Positions 42,569 to 50,727 of a stretch of 64,000 nt of DNA are shown piece by piece. The DNA comes from Methanofollis sp. UBA420. Its GTDB lineage: Archaea; Halobacteriota; Methanomicrobia; Methanomicrobiales; Methanofollaceae. Numbering within the stretch: position 1 is the stretch's first letter; each line of letters opens with the position of its first letter. The position numbers and the translations under genes were made by a program. The stretch lies in contig NZ_DAGX01000005.1 of NCBI RefSeq assembly GCF_002498315.1, positions 190,085 to 254,084 on the forward strand, in the 5' to 3' direction. Under the pieces are notes generated by a model. The model was given only the letters and a program-made list of their open reading frames with translations. It did not search any database and was not told the origin of the DNA.

Positions 42569-43756
42569 ATGGCTGTACGGGAGATTGTGCCTGATGTCTA
42601 CTCGGTGGGTGCCGTCGACTGGGACCTGCGGCTCTTCGACGCCCTGATCGGCACCCCTGAGGGGACGAGTTACAACGCCTTCGTGGTCAGGGGGACGGAG
42701 AAGACCGCACTTATCGACACCGTCGACCCGAAGTTCGAGGAAGACATCCTGAAGAACCTGATGAAGCTCGGCATGTCGTCCCTGGACTACATCGTCATCA
42801 ACCATGCCGAGCAGGACCACTCAGGCACTCTGCCTCTCCTCCTGGAGATGTTCCCCGGGGCGACTGTCATCGCAGACGAGAAGTGCTGCGACCTCCTCGA
42901 CCGCCTCCTGCAGGTCCCGCCCGAGAGGATCCAGATGGTAAAGGATGGCGATACTCTTGACCTCGGCGGAAAGACGCTTGAATTCCTTGTCGCGCCGTGG
43001 GTCCACTGGCCCGAGACAATGCTCACCTTCGAGAAGGAGGACGGTATCCTCTTCTCCTGCGACCTCTTCGGCTCCCACCTCGCCACGAGTGAACTCTTCG
43101 TGAAAGATTTCGCGACCGTCTACCACGCGGCGAAACGCTACTACGCCGAGATCATGATGCCCTTCAGGACGAGCGTGAAGGCGGCGATGCAGAAGACAGC
43201 CGAGAGAGGTGTGGCGATCATCGCTCCGAGCCACGGCCCGCTGTACCGCGACCCCTCGCTCATCCTGGACGCCTATGAAGACTGGACCTCGGACGCCGTG
43301 AAGAACCTCGTTCTGATCCCGTACGTTTCGATGCACGGGAGCACGGCGAAGATGGTCTCGTTCTTTACCGACGCCCTCATCGAGCGGGGGGTTGAGGTGC
43401 GGCCGTACGACCTGACGCGGGCAGACCTCGGCGAGGTGGCGATGACATCCGTCGACGCGGCGACGATCGTCTTTGCAGCGCCGACCGTCCTCTTCGGCCC
43501 GCACCCGACGGCAGTCCATGCGGCCTATCTCCTCGGCGCCCTGAAGCCGAAGACGAAGTTCGTCTCGGTCATCGGCTCCTTTGGCTGGGGCGGCAGGACC
43601 GTGCAGTACATCACCGACACCCTCGCCCCCCTCAAGGCCGAGATGATCGATCCCGTCTATGTGCGGGGCTATCCCGGTCCGGAGGACCTTTCCGCGCTCG
43701 CCGACCTCGCCGACACAATTGTTAAGAAGCATGAGGGCATAGTGACCGAACCGTAG
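42569..43756 (+). CDS. fprA: F420H2 oxidase, flavodiiron protein
   Basis: A 395-residue flavodiiron protein: beta-lactamase-like domain with HxExD ligands (NHAEQDHSG, HVxxxH-like residues further on) and a C-terminal flavodoxin domain from about residue 245 (MHGSTAKMVSFFTDALIERG). In methanogens FprA reduces O2 to water with F420H2, protecting methanogenesis enzymes. It begins two bases after the second rubredoxin and is followed by desulfoferrodoxin, so the set forms an oxygen-defence operon. Confidence 0.93.
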   Translation: MAVREIVPDVYSVGAVDWDLRLFDALIGTPEGTSYNAFVVRGTEKTALIDTVDPKFEEDILKNLMKLGMSSLDYIVINHAEQDHSGTLPLLLEMFPGATVIADEKCCDLLDRLLQVPPERIQMVKDGDTLDLGGKTLEFLVAPWVHWPETMLTFEKEDGILFSCDLFGSHLATSELFVKDFATVYHAAKRYYAEIMMPFRTSVKAAMQKTAERGVAIIAPSHGPLYRDPSLILDAYEDWTSDAVKNLVLIPYVSMHGSTAKMVSFFTDALIERGVEVRPYDLTRADLGEVAMTSVDAATIVFAAPTVLFGPHPTAVHAAYLLGALKPKTKFVSVIGSFGWGGRTVQYITDTLAPLKAEMIDPVYVRGYPGPEDLSALADLADTIVKKHEGIVTEP

Positions 43757-43771
43757 AGGGGAGGATCACGG

Positions 43772-44152
43772 ATGACCGAACTGCTGGAAGTCTATAAATG
43801 TGAAAAGTGCGGGAATGTCGTGAAGATCGCACATGCCGGCGACGGACAACTGGTCTGCTGCGGCGAACCGATGGTGAAGATGGAGGAGAAGACCTCCGAC
43901 GTCGGGAAGGAGAAGCACGTCCCCGTCCTAGAGAAGACGGAGACGGGGATCAGGGTGAAGGTGGGCAGCGTCCCGCACCCGATGGAGGAGAAACACTATA
44001 TCGAGTGGATCGAGGTGCGGAAGGGGCGCAAACTTTATGTCCACAAACTCAAGCCTGGTGACGCCCCCGAGGCTGTCTTCCCGGTCGACGACGTCAACGC
44101 AAAGACCCGGATCTACTGCAATATCCACGGCCTCTGGACGAACAGGAAATAA
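43772..44152 (+). CDS. Desulfoferrodoxin, superoxide reductase
   Basis: A 126-residue two-domain superoxide reductase. Residues 1-38 form the desulforedoxin domain (CEKCGNVV, VCCGEPM, four Cys), and the C-terminal domain binds the catalytic iron through the histidines in KHVPVLE, HPMEEKHYIEWIEV and the CNIHGLW Cys-His pair. It reduces superoxide to peroxide with electrons from rubredoxin. It lies 15 bases behind fprA with a GGAGG site and ends in a strong terminator. Confidence 0.95.
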   Translation: MTELLEVYKCEKCGNVVKIAHAGDGQLVCCGEPMVKMEEKTSDVGKEKHVPVLEKTETGIRVKVGSVPHPMEEKHYIEWIEVRKGRKLYVHKLKPGDAPEAVFPVDDVNAKTRIYCNIHGLWTNRK

Positions 44153-44162
44153 TGTTGCAGAG

Positions 44163-44207
44163 CCGCTCAGGAAATGGTGTTTTGAGCGGTTCTCGATCTC
44201 TTTTTTT
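44163..44207 (+). terminator. Stem-loop and T7 terminator after desulfoferrodoxin
   Basis: CCGCTCA (44163-44169) and TGAGCGG (44183-44189) form a 7-bp stem, followed by TTCTCGATC and seven T residues (44201-44207). It is placed to end the rubredoxin-fprA-desulfoferrodoxin transcript. Confidence 0.6.
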
Positions 44208-44405
44208 AGAGGGGAATCTGGGAGGGTTTTCATACTTCTCCGGGGATTTTTCCGCGTTTAATGGTGCGAGTACGGACACGCCGCCTTCATCCACCGACGA
44301 GCGCAAGTGAGTTCGACAGATCAACTCTGCAGGAACCTTCATACCCGGGATCGATTCATTCGCCTGGTCCTATGAGATGAAGTGTCAATCCACCATCTTG
44401 CCCTA

Positions 44406-44687
44406 CAGTTTGCCGGGGGCCCAGTAGGGAAGGTAGTGCATGTGTATCTCCTCCGGGGGGCTCTGCCCCCCGGTCCCTCGAAAACCTCCGGTTTTCTCAT
44501 GCTCACTTCGTTCGCACCCAACCATTAGGATAGAGGGCGGACTGGCTCCTCCTCTGGATATCGTGTTCACTCTTCCCCGGACCAATTCTGAGCGGGGGTC
44601 CGGGGGCAACGAGAAAGCCATCTGTCGAGGACGGAATGAAGTGAGGTCAAGAAACCAAAGGTTTCGCTGTAGTCCCCCGGCAAACTG
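44406..44687. mobile_element. MITE-like element with 14-bp terminal inverted repeats
   Basis: CAGTTTGCCGGGGG at 44406-44419 is repeated in perfect reverse complement at 44674-44687, bounding 282 bp with no gene. Inside are a 9-bp-stem, 3-nt-loop hairpin (44453-44473), and two oppositely directed copies of the dispersed triloop hairpin (GAAAACC at 44480 and GAAACC at 44651). No target duplication is obvious. Confidence 0.55.
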
Positions 44688-44835
44688 GAAGGGGAAGGCA
44701 GAGGTTCTCTGTCCCTGCGAATCGCGGGGGAGACATCACTCCGGGCATGAGAATTTCAACAGAGTTTCACCCCTTTTTTTCCGCACCCCGGACCTTTTCG
44801 CAACCTTTAACTCCCGGCCCCACATTTCCGGAACG

Positions 44836-45810
44836 ATGGACACCCCCGTATTCAGGGAGAGGATCGCCGCTTCCTCTTCAGTCTTCGTCATCGGCGTCGC
44901 AGGCGACAGTGGGTCGGGGAAGACGACCTTCACCCGTGCGATCAGGGAGATCCTCGGCGACGACCTTGTCTCCACCATTACCCTCGACGACTATCATCGC
45001 TATGACCGGGAGGAACGGCGTAAACGGGGGATCACCCCCCTCATCCCCGAGGCGAACGACCTCGACCTGCTGGCAGACCATATCCGGGCCCTGAAACGTG
45101 GCGAGGGCATCATGAAACCGGTCTACAACCATGACAACGGGACTTTCGACCGACCGGTGCCTTTCCGGCCCTCGAAGGTGCTCATCCTCGAAGGCCTCCA
45201 TACCTTCTTCACCCCCGACCTGCGCGACCTCATCGACGTCTCCATCTTCGTGGACCCTGACCCGTGCGTCAAAAGACTCTGGAAACTGCGCCGTGATATG
45301 GAAGGGCGGGGGTACGCAAGAGAGGAGGTCCTTGCCGAGATGAAGGAGCGGGAGCCCGACTATGCGCGGTATATCGCCCCGCAACGCCGCTTCGTGGATG
45401 CGGTGGTGAGGATCGCCTATTCGGGCTACGGCGCGGAGGCAAGCGAGGTGCGGAATATCTACCGGGTCACGGTGCTCCAGAAAAAACTTATCCGGCAGAT
45501 GATGGAGATCGGCCTCTCCCTCGATCTCGGGGAACTCCTCACGCTCTCTGACCGGCCCTTTCTCCTCGAGTACGGGATATCAAACGTCGACGGTCAGGAG
45601 ATGAGCGCCCTCACCTTCGACGGCGAGATCAACCACTCGGCCATCAGGAGACTGGCGCGGACCCTCGGGCGGCAGACAAAGGCCGAGGGCATCAGGGTCT
45701 ACTGCGACCGGCAGTACGTCACCGCCGGCGAGGTGGCCGAACTCATCCTTGCCTGGCGGATTCTCAACCGCTGGTTCGTGCTGCAGGGGGATACACAACG
45801 CACAGGATAA
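44836..45810 (+). CDS. Phosphoribulokinase, archaeal type
   Basis: A 324-residue P-loop kinase of the PRK/uridine kinase family: Walker A GVAGDSGSGKTTF (near residue 21), TLDDYHRYDREERRK, then PVYNHDNGTF and ILEGLHTFF. This is the layout of the phosphoribulokinase described from Methanospirillum and relatives, which phosphorylates ribulose 5-phosphate for a RuBisCO-linked pathway. Uridine kinase is the alternative; length and the C-terminal half favour PRK. No RuBisCO gene is in the window. The start at 44836 is the first ATG before the P-loop strand. Confidence 0.83.
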   Translation: MDTPVFRERIAASSSVFVIGVAGDSGSGKTTFTRAIREILGDDLVSTITLDDYHRYDREERRKRGITPLIPEANDLDLLADHIRALKRGEGIMKPVYNHDNGTFDRPVPFRPSKVLILEGLHTFFTPDLRDLIDVSIFVDPDPCVKRLWKLRRDMEGRGYAREEVLAEMKEREPDYARYIAPQRRFVDAVVRIAYSGYGAEASEVRNIYRVTVLQKKLIRQMMEIGLSLDLGELLTLSDRPFLLEYGISNVDGQEMSALTFDGEINHSAIRRLARTLGRQTKAEGIRVYCDRQYVTAGEVAELILAWRILNRWFVLQGDTQRTG

Positions 45811-45848
45811 GAAAAGGATAAGTCCTCCAGAGCAGAGATCTGTAATCA

Positions 45849-47309
45849 ATGGACCGATTCGAGTATTTCTCCAGCGTCTCCGGGGATATGGGGAAGATCC
45901 TGAGGTTCATGGGCCTGATCGCCGCCATCCCCCTCATCGTCACCGTCGCCTACTCGGAATGGGAGATGTTTGTCCCGATGGGCCTGGTCCCTCTCCTCTT
46001 CATCATCGTCGGCAGCCTGCTTGCGCAGGTGCCGCGGCCGGCGCGGGAGCCGCGCCTCTCCGTCGCGCTGATGGCGGTTGCCCTGATCTGGCTCATCTCG
46101 GCATTGATCGGATCGGTCCCTTTCATTATCGGCCTGCACATGTCGGTGACAGACAGCATCTTCGAGGCGATGTCTGGCTGGACTGATACGGGCCTGACCC
46201 TCCTCCCCGATGTCGGCGCCGCCCCGAAAACGCTCCTCTTCTGGCGTTCATTCATGCAATGGCTCGGTGGCATCGGGATCGTCGCCTTCACCGTCGCCCT
46301 CGCAAGCAGGTCCGGCCTTGTCCAGCGCGGGCTGTACCGCTCTGAAGCACGCTCCGAGGCCTTCATGCCGAGCGTCGTCGGCACCGGCATGGCCATGTGG
46401 CGGATCTATATCATTATCACCCTCCTCTCTTTCGGGCTCGTCCTCCTCTCAGGCGTGCCTGTCTGGGACGCGGTAAATCTGACCATGGCGGCGATCGCCA
46501 CCGGTGGTTTCTCGGTCACGTCTGGGGGCATATCAGACTACAACAACGTCCTTCTCGAGCTCTCCCTCGTGGTCGTGATGCTCGCCGGAGCCATGCCCTT
46601 CAAACTCTACTACCTGATGTACCATCACAGGACATTCAGCATCTTCGGGGACCGTCAGGCCGTCACTCTCCTGATCCTCGTCCTCAGCGGCTTTGTTGTC
46701 CTCACCCTCGATCTCGTCGTCCTTACCGGCACCGACCTGCTGACTGCGATGCGCCGGGGGATATTCATGGCGGCGGCCGGGATATCGAGTACAGGTTTCC
46801 AGACGGCTTCTCCCAGCCTCTGGCCACCGGTGACGACCCTCTTTCTGATCATTCTGGTGCTGATCGGGGGTTCGTCGGGCTCGACCGCAGGCGGCCTCAA
46901 GATCTCCCGTGTCCTTCTCGGCCTGGAGAGCCTGCTCTGGTGGTTCAGGCGGATCTTTGTCTCCGGCAAGGCAATCGTCCCCTTCAGGCACGAGGGAAGA
47001 ACGGTTCAGAAGAATATCGCTGAGGTGGAGGTCTCGAAGAACATGCTCATCATCATCATGTACTTCCTGACAATTTTTCTCTGCACTGTTGCTGTCCTCC
47101 ACTTCGAGCCTCAGACCTCCTTCGAGTCTTCGAATGTCATCTTCGAGATCACCTCCGCCTTCTGCAACAACGGGATCTCCACCGGTTTTGTCAACCCCGA
47201 TATGAGTCTCCCCACAAAATGGGTTTTCATCTTCCTGATGTGGTTCGGGAGGCTGGAGATTGTGCCGGTGCTCGTCCTCTTCGTCGGCCTTGTCAAAGGC
47301 TTCGACTGA
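45849..47309 (+). CDS. TrkH/KtrB-type potassium uptake protein
   Basis: A 486-residue protein with ten or more membrane helices. The four-fold selectivity-filter segments of the Trk family are visible, as in MSGWTDTGLTLL, IATGGFSVTSGG, AAAGISSTGFQT and FCNNGISTGF. It takes up K+ and normally pairs with a TrkA-type RCK subunit, which is not adjacent. The gene follows phosphoribulokinase by 38 bases. It ends before a repeat-bearing gap. Confidence 0.92.
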   Translation: MDRFEYFSSVSGDMGKILRFMGLIAAIPLIVTVAYSEWEMFVPMGLVPLLFIIVGSLLAQVPRPAREPRLSVALMAVALIWLISALIGSVPFIIGLHMSVTDSIFEAMSGWTDTGLTLLPDVGAAPKTLLFWRSFMQWLGGIGIVAFTVALASRSGLVQRGLYRSEARSEAFMPSVVGTGMAMWRIYIIITLLSFGLVLLSGVPVWDAVNLTMAAIATGGFSVTSGGISDYNNVLLELSLVVVMLAGAMPFKLYYLMYHHRTFSIFGDRQAVTLLILVLSGFVVLTLDLVVLTGTDLLTAMRRGIFMAAAGISSTGFQTASPSLWPPVTTLFLIILVLIGGSSGSTAGGLKISRVLLGLESLLWWFRRIFVSGKAIVPFRHEGRTVQKNIAEVEVSKNMLIIIMYFLTIFLCTVAVLHFEPQTSFESSNVIFEITSAFCNNGISTGFVNPDMSLPTKWVFIFLMWFGRLEIVPVLVLFVGLVKGFD

Positions 47310-47448
47310 GAGGTGATCCCGGAAATCTCGTCCATTTTCCATATCACTGCATGCATAACTCTGGAGAATCACCTATGAAACGGATTTTCAGGCGGTTCTT
47401 TGAAAACCAGTGTGTCTCCCGGATCCTATGAACGAAAGTGAGGATCCC

Positions 47449-47640
47449 TCGCCTTCCCCCTACTCTCCACCGGGGGACCACCTCGAAGGTCTTCGACCTT
47501 CTCGTTGCCCCCCAACCCCCGAAATTAGGATAGAGCTGGGGAAGACAGAATAGAGATCCAGAGGGGAGGGATTGCCATCCCCTCCCCATCTTAGGGATCC
47601 GGGGGCGTCAGTCCCCCGGTTCAGATTGTGGGGAAGGTGA
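47449..47640. mobile_element. Second MITE-like element with imperfect 30-bp terminal inverted repeats
   Basis: The 30-bp arms at 47449-47478 and 47611-47640 match at 24 of 30 positions (both ending in CCGGGGGAC toward the inside). The 192-bp element has the triloop hairpin GAAGGTC-TTC-GACCTTC (47485-47501) and the 12-mer ATTAGGATAGAG at 47524-47535, which is also at 44524-44535 inside the first element. Confidence 0.5.
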
Positions 47641-47773
47641 TGGACCGGTGTCACCCAAAACAGGCACCAGAACAGTATTTTTCTAGGGCCGAAGGCGAGT
47701 CATTCTATCACCATTACTGAAAGTTTGGATCACTCCCGGATATCATCCAAGTAATTTGTGTTAAAACCAACGC

Positions 47774-47781
47774 ACTATATA
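47774..47781 (+). promoter_or_regulatory. Promoter TATA box of the H-subunit gene
   Basis: ACTATATA is 12 bases from ATG 47786 but 26-33 from ATG 47807. Archaeal TATA boxes lie about 25 bases before transcription starts, so this favours ATG 47807 on a nearly leaderless mRNA. Confidence 0.5.
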
Positions 47782-47806
47782 TCTGATGCAGGCCCATGAA
47801 AGAGGG

Positions 47807-48625
47807 ATGAAACAGATCGCCCTGTACGGCAAGGGAGGGATCGGCAAATCCACCACGTCGGCAAACCTCTCCGCGGCCCTTGGAGAGGCCGGCCTCGACG
47901 TCCTGCAGATCGGCTGCGACCCGAAGCACGATTCCACCAGGATGTTGATGCACGGGGCATGGATACCGACCGTCCTCGACCTTGTCAGGGAGCGGGGCGA
48001 AGGCGAGATCACCACGGATGAGGTGGTCTTTACCGGGTATGCGGGTGTCAGGTGCGTCGAGGCCGGCGGCCCCGAGCCCGGTATCGGCTGTGCCGGCCGG
48101 GGGATCATCGCCACCTTCCAGCTCCTCGAACGTCTCGGGGCCCTGAAAGGCGACGTGATCGTCTATGACGTTCTGGGTGACGTCGTCTGCGGAGGGTTTG
48201 CAATGCCGATGCGGGAGGGATATGCGCAGGAGGTCTACCTTGTCACGTCAGGGGAACTGATGGCCCTGTACGCCGCCAACAACATCGCAAAGGCAATCGC
48301 ACGGCTTTCCCAGAGGTCGCGGAGTTCATGCAGCCTCGCCGGGGTCATCTGCAACGCGAAGAACACCGAGGGCGAGGAGGAACTTGTCCGCGAGTTTGCC
48401 CGGCGGATCAACTCTGAGATGGTGGCCTATATCCCGCGGTCCCGGACCGTGCAGCTTGCCGAGATCCACAGGCAGACGGTGATGGAGTATGCCCCTGAGT
48501 CGGAGCAGGCCGCCGTCTACCGGAGTCTTGCCGCACAGGTGACAGCAAACACCCGGAGTTCGATACCGACACCCCTTGAGATGGATGAACTTGAAGACCT
48601 CGCCCTCCAGTTCACGCCGGTATGA
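47807..48625 (+). CDS. NifH-like nitrogenase-superfamily reductase
   Basis: A 272-residue protein with the NifH hallmark P-loop YGKGGIGKSTTSANLSAALG, the IGCDPKHDST loop, and the cluster ligands Cys95 (GIGCAGRG) and Cys128 (DVVCGGFAMP), so it would hold a [4Fe-4S] between subunits and give ATP-driven electrons to its partner. It starts from ATG 47807 (see promoter); ATG 47786 adds seven residues. Its two partners follow with overlapping genes. F430-pathway CfbC is the nearest known methanogen homologue, but here two different component-1 genes follow instead of one and no cfb genes are nearby, so I do not call it CfbC. Confidence 0.87.
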   Translation: MKQIALYGKGGIGKSTTSANLSAALGEAGLDVLQIGCDPKHDSTRMLMHGAWIPTVLDLVRERGEGEITTDEVVFTGYAGVRCVEAGGPEPGIGCAGRGIIATFQLLERLGALKGDVIVYDVLGDVVCGGFAMPMREGYAQEVYLVTSGELMALYAANNIAKAIARLSQRSRSSCSLAGVICNAKNTEGEEELVREFARRINSEMVAYIPRSRTVQLAEIHRQTVMEYAPESEQAAVYRSLAAQVTANTRSSIPTPLEMDELEDLALQFTPV

Positions 48626-49628
48626 GGGCTGCACCCTCACAGGCGCTCTCTCGGTCACGACACAGGTAGAGGACGCCGTCACCATCGTGCACGGCCCGGC
48701 CGGGTGTGCTCACCACAATTTTTCCCTCCTCCATGCCGTGATGGCCGACCAGGGCCGCCTCCGCCTTCCCTCCGTGGTCTCCACCGACCTAGGCGAGCGC
48801 GATGTCATCTTCGGCGGCGAAGAGGCGCTGGAGAGGACGGTCAGGCGGGCGGCCGACAACGGTGCGGCCGCGGTCTTTGTCCTCACCACCTGCATCGCCG
48901 GGACGATCGGAGACGATGTCGCCTCTGTCTGTGCCGCCGACTTCGGCGTGCCTGTCATACCGGTGCCGACGGCTGGTTTTCTTGGAGGGGTCTTTACGGA
49001 CGGGCTGCATGCGGCCCTGACGGCCCTTGCCGGTGCGGCGGACCCGGCAACGGCCATGTCCGGGACAGTGACGATCATCGGGGAGAAGAACCTGGAGTTC
49101 GAGGTCGAGGAGAATTACAGGGAGGTCGAAAGACTCCTTGCCGCCCTCGGTGTCGATGTCGGCCTGCGCTTTGTGCGAGAGGTCAGGTTCGCCGACTTCG
49201 CGAGAATCGGGGCCGGGCGGCTGAACATCCTCAGGGAACCTGCCCTCGCCCCTGTCGGCGAGGCATTGAAGAAGCGGTTCGGCACCCCGTACATCTCCTC
49301 CTTTCCCATCGGGATGGAGGGGAGCATCAGCTTCCTGAAGGAAGCAGGTTCTGCCCTCGGCATGCCGTCGAACGACGCTGTCGCCGCGGAGGGGGAGAGG
49401 CAGGATGAGATGCTTTCTTCCTTTGCCGACATGCGGGGGGCGGCCTTCTCCCCCGGCCCCATGACCCTTCATGCCGTGGAATATGCCCCCGTGCGCCGCG
49501 TGATGGAGGCGCTTGACCTGAAGGCCGACACCGGCGGCGCCGGCCTTGCCCTCCCGTACAGTCCGCCTGTCGGGACGGCCGGGGTCAGGCGACTGCTCCA
49601 CCGCTGGAGGAGGCAGATCCATGCCTGA
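48585..49628 (+). CDS. Nitrogenase component-1-like subunit (D-type)
   Basis: A 347-residue protein of the NifD/NifK/NifE/NifN superfamily. It starts MNLKTSPSSSRRYEGC and its cysteines at 16, 41 (HGPAGCAHH) and 103 (TTCIAGTIGDD) are placed like the metal-cluster ligands of component 1; Cys116 follows. The FeMo-cofactor Cys and His of NifD are not evident, so it is unlikely to fix nitrogen. The gene overlaps the H gene by 41 bases and the next gene by 8, which argues for a fixed stoichiometry. Its substrate is unknown. Confidence 0.85.
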   Translation: MNLKTSPSSSRRYEGCTLTGALSVTTQVEDAVTIVHGPAGCAHHNFSLLHAVMADQGRLRLPSVVSTDLGERDVIFGGEEALERTVRRAADNGAAAVFVLTTCIAGTIGDDVASVCAADFGVPVIPVPTAGFLGGVFTDGLHAALTALAGAADPATAMSGTVTIIGEKNLEFEVEENYREVERLLAALGVDVGLRFVREVRFADFARIGAGRLNILREPALAPVGEALKKRFGTPYISSFPIGMEGSISFLKEAGSALGMPSNDAVAAEGERQDEMLSSFADMRGAAFSPGPMTLHAVEYAPVRRVMEALDLKADTGGAGLALPYSPPVGTAGVRRLLHRWRRQIHA

Positions 49629-50727
49629 ACGTCTCTGCTCGAACCCGGTCTGGCCCTGCGCGATGTGCGGCGCCGCGTCCTGCCTTTCCGGCTTTTCCGG
49701 CCTTGACGTGGTGATCCACGGCTCTTCGGGCTGTTACTTTTATCCGGCCTCTCTTCTCCAGACGCCCATCCATGCCACCCTCATCATGGAGGAGGAGGTG
49801 ATCTTCGGGGCGGAGGAGCGCCTGCGCCGGGTGGCCGGCGAGATCGCGGGTACTGGCAGACCAGTGGCGGTGGTCCAGAGCTGCGTCCCTGCCGTGATGG
49901 GGGAGGACATCGGAAAGGCCCTGGATGGGATAGAGGCGTTTGTCGTCGACAGTCCGGGTTTTGCCGGCGGCATGGAGGAGGGGTATCGCCGGGCGGTCGC
50001 CGCCCTTGCTCCCTCTGTCGGTCCCGAAGAAAAAGGCATCACTATCGACGGCCTGAACCCGATCGACCCCTTCTGGCGGGGGAACCTGCTGGAGGCTGAA
50101 AGACTGGTCGGCGCGGCCGGGGGGACCGTCGCCGCTGCCATAGCTGCTGGCCCTCTCGACAGTCTCCGCCGGTGCGGTTCGACCGTCCTCCAGACCAACC
50201 CCGGCCTTGCGTCCGGGATAGGCACACCGGTCGGATCCCTCCTCGGCATCCCCGCGACAAAGGCGGCCTTCGAGAGACTCGCCGATATTCGCGGACTCGA
50301 TGCCGGGGCCGTGCTCGACGAAGCCGACGCCGCGGAGGAGAGGATCGGCCGCGCCTCTGATAAGTTCCTCTCCCGCTCTGACCCCCCGACTGTCGCCGTC
50401 TTCGGGGAGGCGGCATATGCCGCCTTCGTCTCCGACGCCCTCGCCCGTTATCTCGACGCCGAGGTCGTTGTCTGTGCCCCGCGGAACGGCGAGGGTGCGG
50501 TCACCTCCCTCGACGCCATCAGGGACATGATCCTGGAGACTGAGCCCGGCCTGATCCTGGGTTCGTCCTTCGAGCACGCGGTCGCACCCGACGTCCCCTA
50601 CGTTGGGATCACCTTCCCGCAGCGCGGGCGGGTCCGCCTGCGGGCCCGTACCCTCGTCGGGATAGAGGGCTCGCTCTCCCTGATGGACGATGTCCTCAAT
50701 GCCTGCCAGGAGACGAAAGGGTCATGA
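49621..50727 (+). CDS. Nitrogenase component-1-like subunit (K-type)
   Basis: A 368-residue protein, second component-1 homologue. Cysteines are at 6, 13, 16, 21, 38 (HGSSGCYFY) and 88 (QSCVPAVMGEDI); the spacing of 21, 38 and 88 is again cluster-like and an extra CxxC (13, 16) is unusual. Its start overlaps the D-type gene by eight bases, so the two form a heteromer, in contrast to homomeric CfbD. Its last six bases overlap the convergent ECF T gene. An imported organic compound as substrate is only inference. Confidence 0.83.
   Translation: MPERLCSNPVWPCAMCGAASCLSGFSGLDVVIHGSSGCYFYPASLLQTPIHATLIMEEEVIFGAEERLRRVAGEIAGTGRPVAVVQSCVPAVMGEDIGKALDGIEAFVVDSPGFAGGMEEGYRRAVAALAPSVGPEEKGITIDGLNPIDPFWRGNLLEAERLVGAAGGTVAAAIAAGPLDSLRRCGSTVLQTNPGLASGIGTPVGSLLGIPATKAAFERLADIRGLDAGAVLDEADAAEERIGRASDKFLSRSDPPTVAVFGEAAYAAFVSDALARYLDAEVVVCAPRNGEGAVTSLDAIRDMILETEPGLILGSSFEHAVAPDVPYVGITFPQRGRVRLRARTLVGIEGSLSLMDDVLNACQETKGS

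Larger units (their letters stand above)
44153..44835. other. 683-bp gene-free region with MITE-like element
   Basis: After the desulfoferrodoxin terminator there is no credible gene until the phosphoribulokinase start. The stretch 44406-44687 is a short element with perfect 14-bp terminal inverted repeats. An open frame starting at 44440 runs through that element into the kinase gene but is not part of the kinase. Confidence 0.6.
47310..47806. other. Gene-free region before the nitrogenase-like trio
   Basis: 497 bases hold no gene. A MITE-like element occupies 47449-47640, and the AT-rich end carries the promoter for the H-subunit gene (TATA at 47774-47781). The rest shows nothing recognisable. 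Confidence 0.6.

Noticed and set aside
44440..44835. N-terminal extension of the phosphoribulokinase frame
   Set aside because: It runs through the MITE-like element and reads as low-complexity arginine/serine-rich sequence; the kinase begins at 44836.
47807..50727. Annotation of the trio as CfbC/CfbD or as nitrogenase
   Set aside because: CfbD is a single component-1 protein and cfb genes cluster with other F430 genes, neither of which holds here. NifD's FeMo-cofactor Cys/His are not seen in either component-1 chain and no nifB/nifE/nifN are present.
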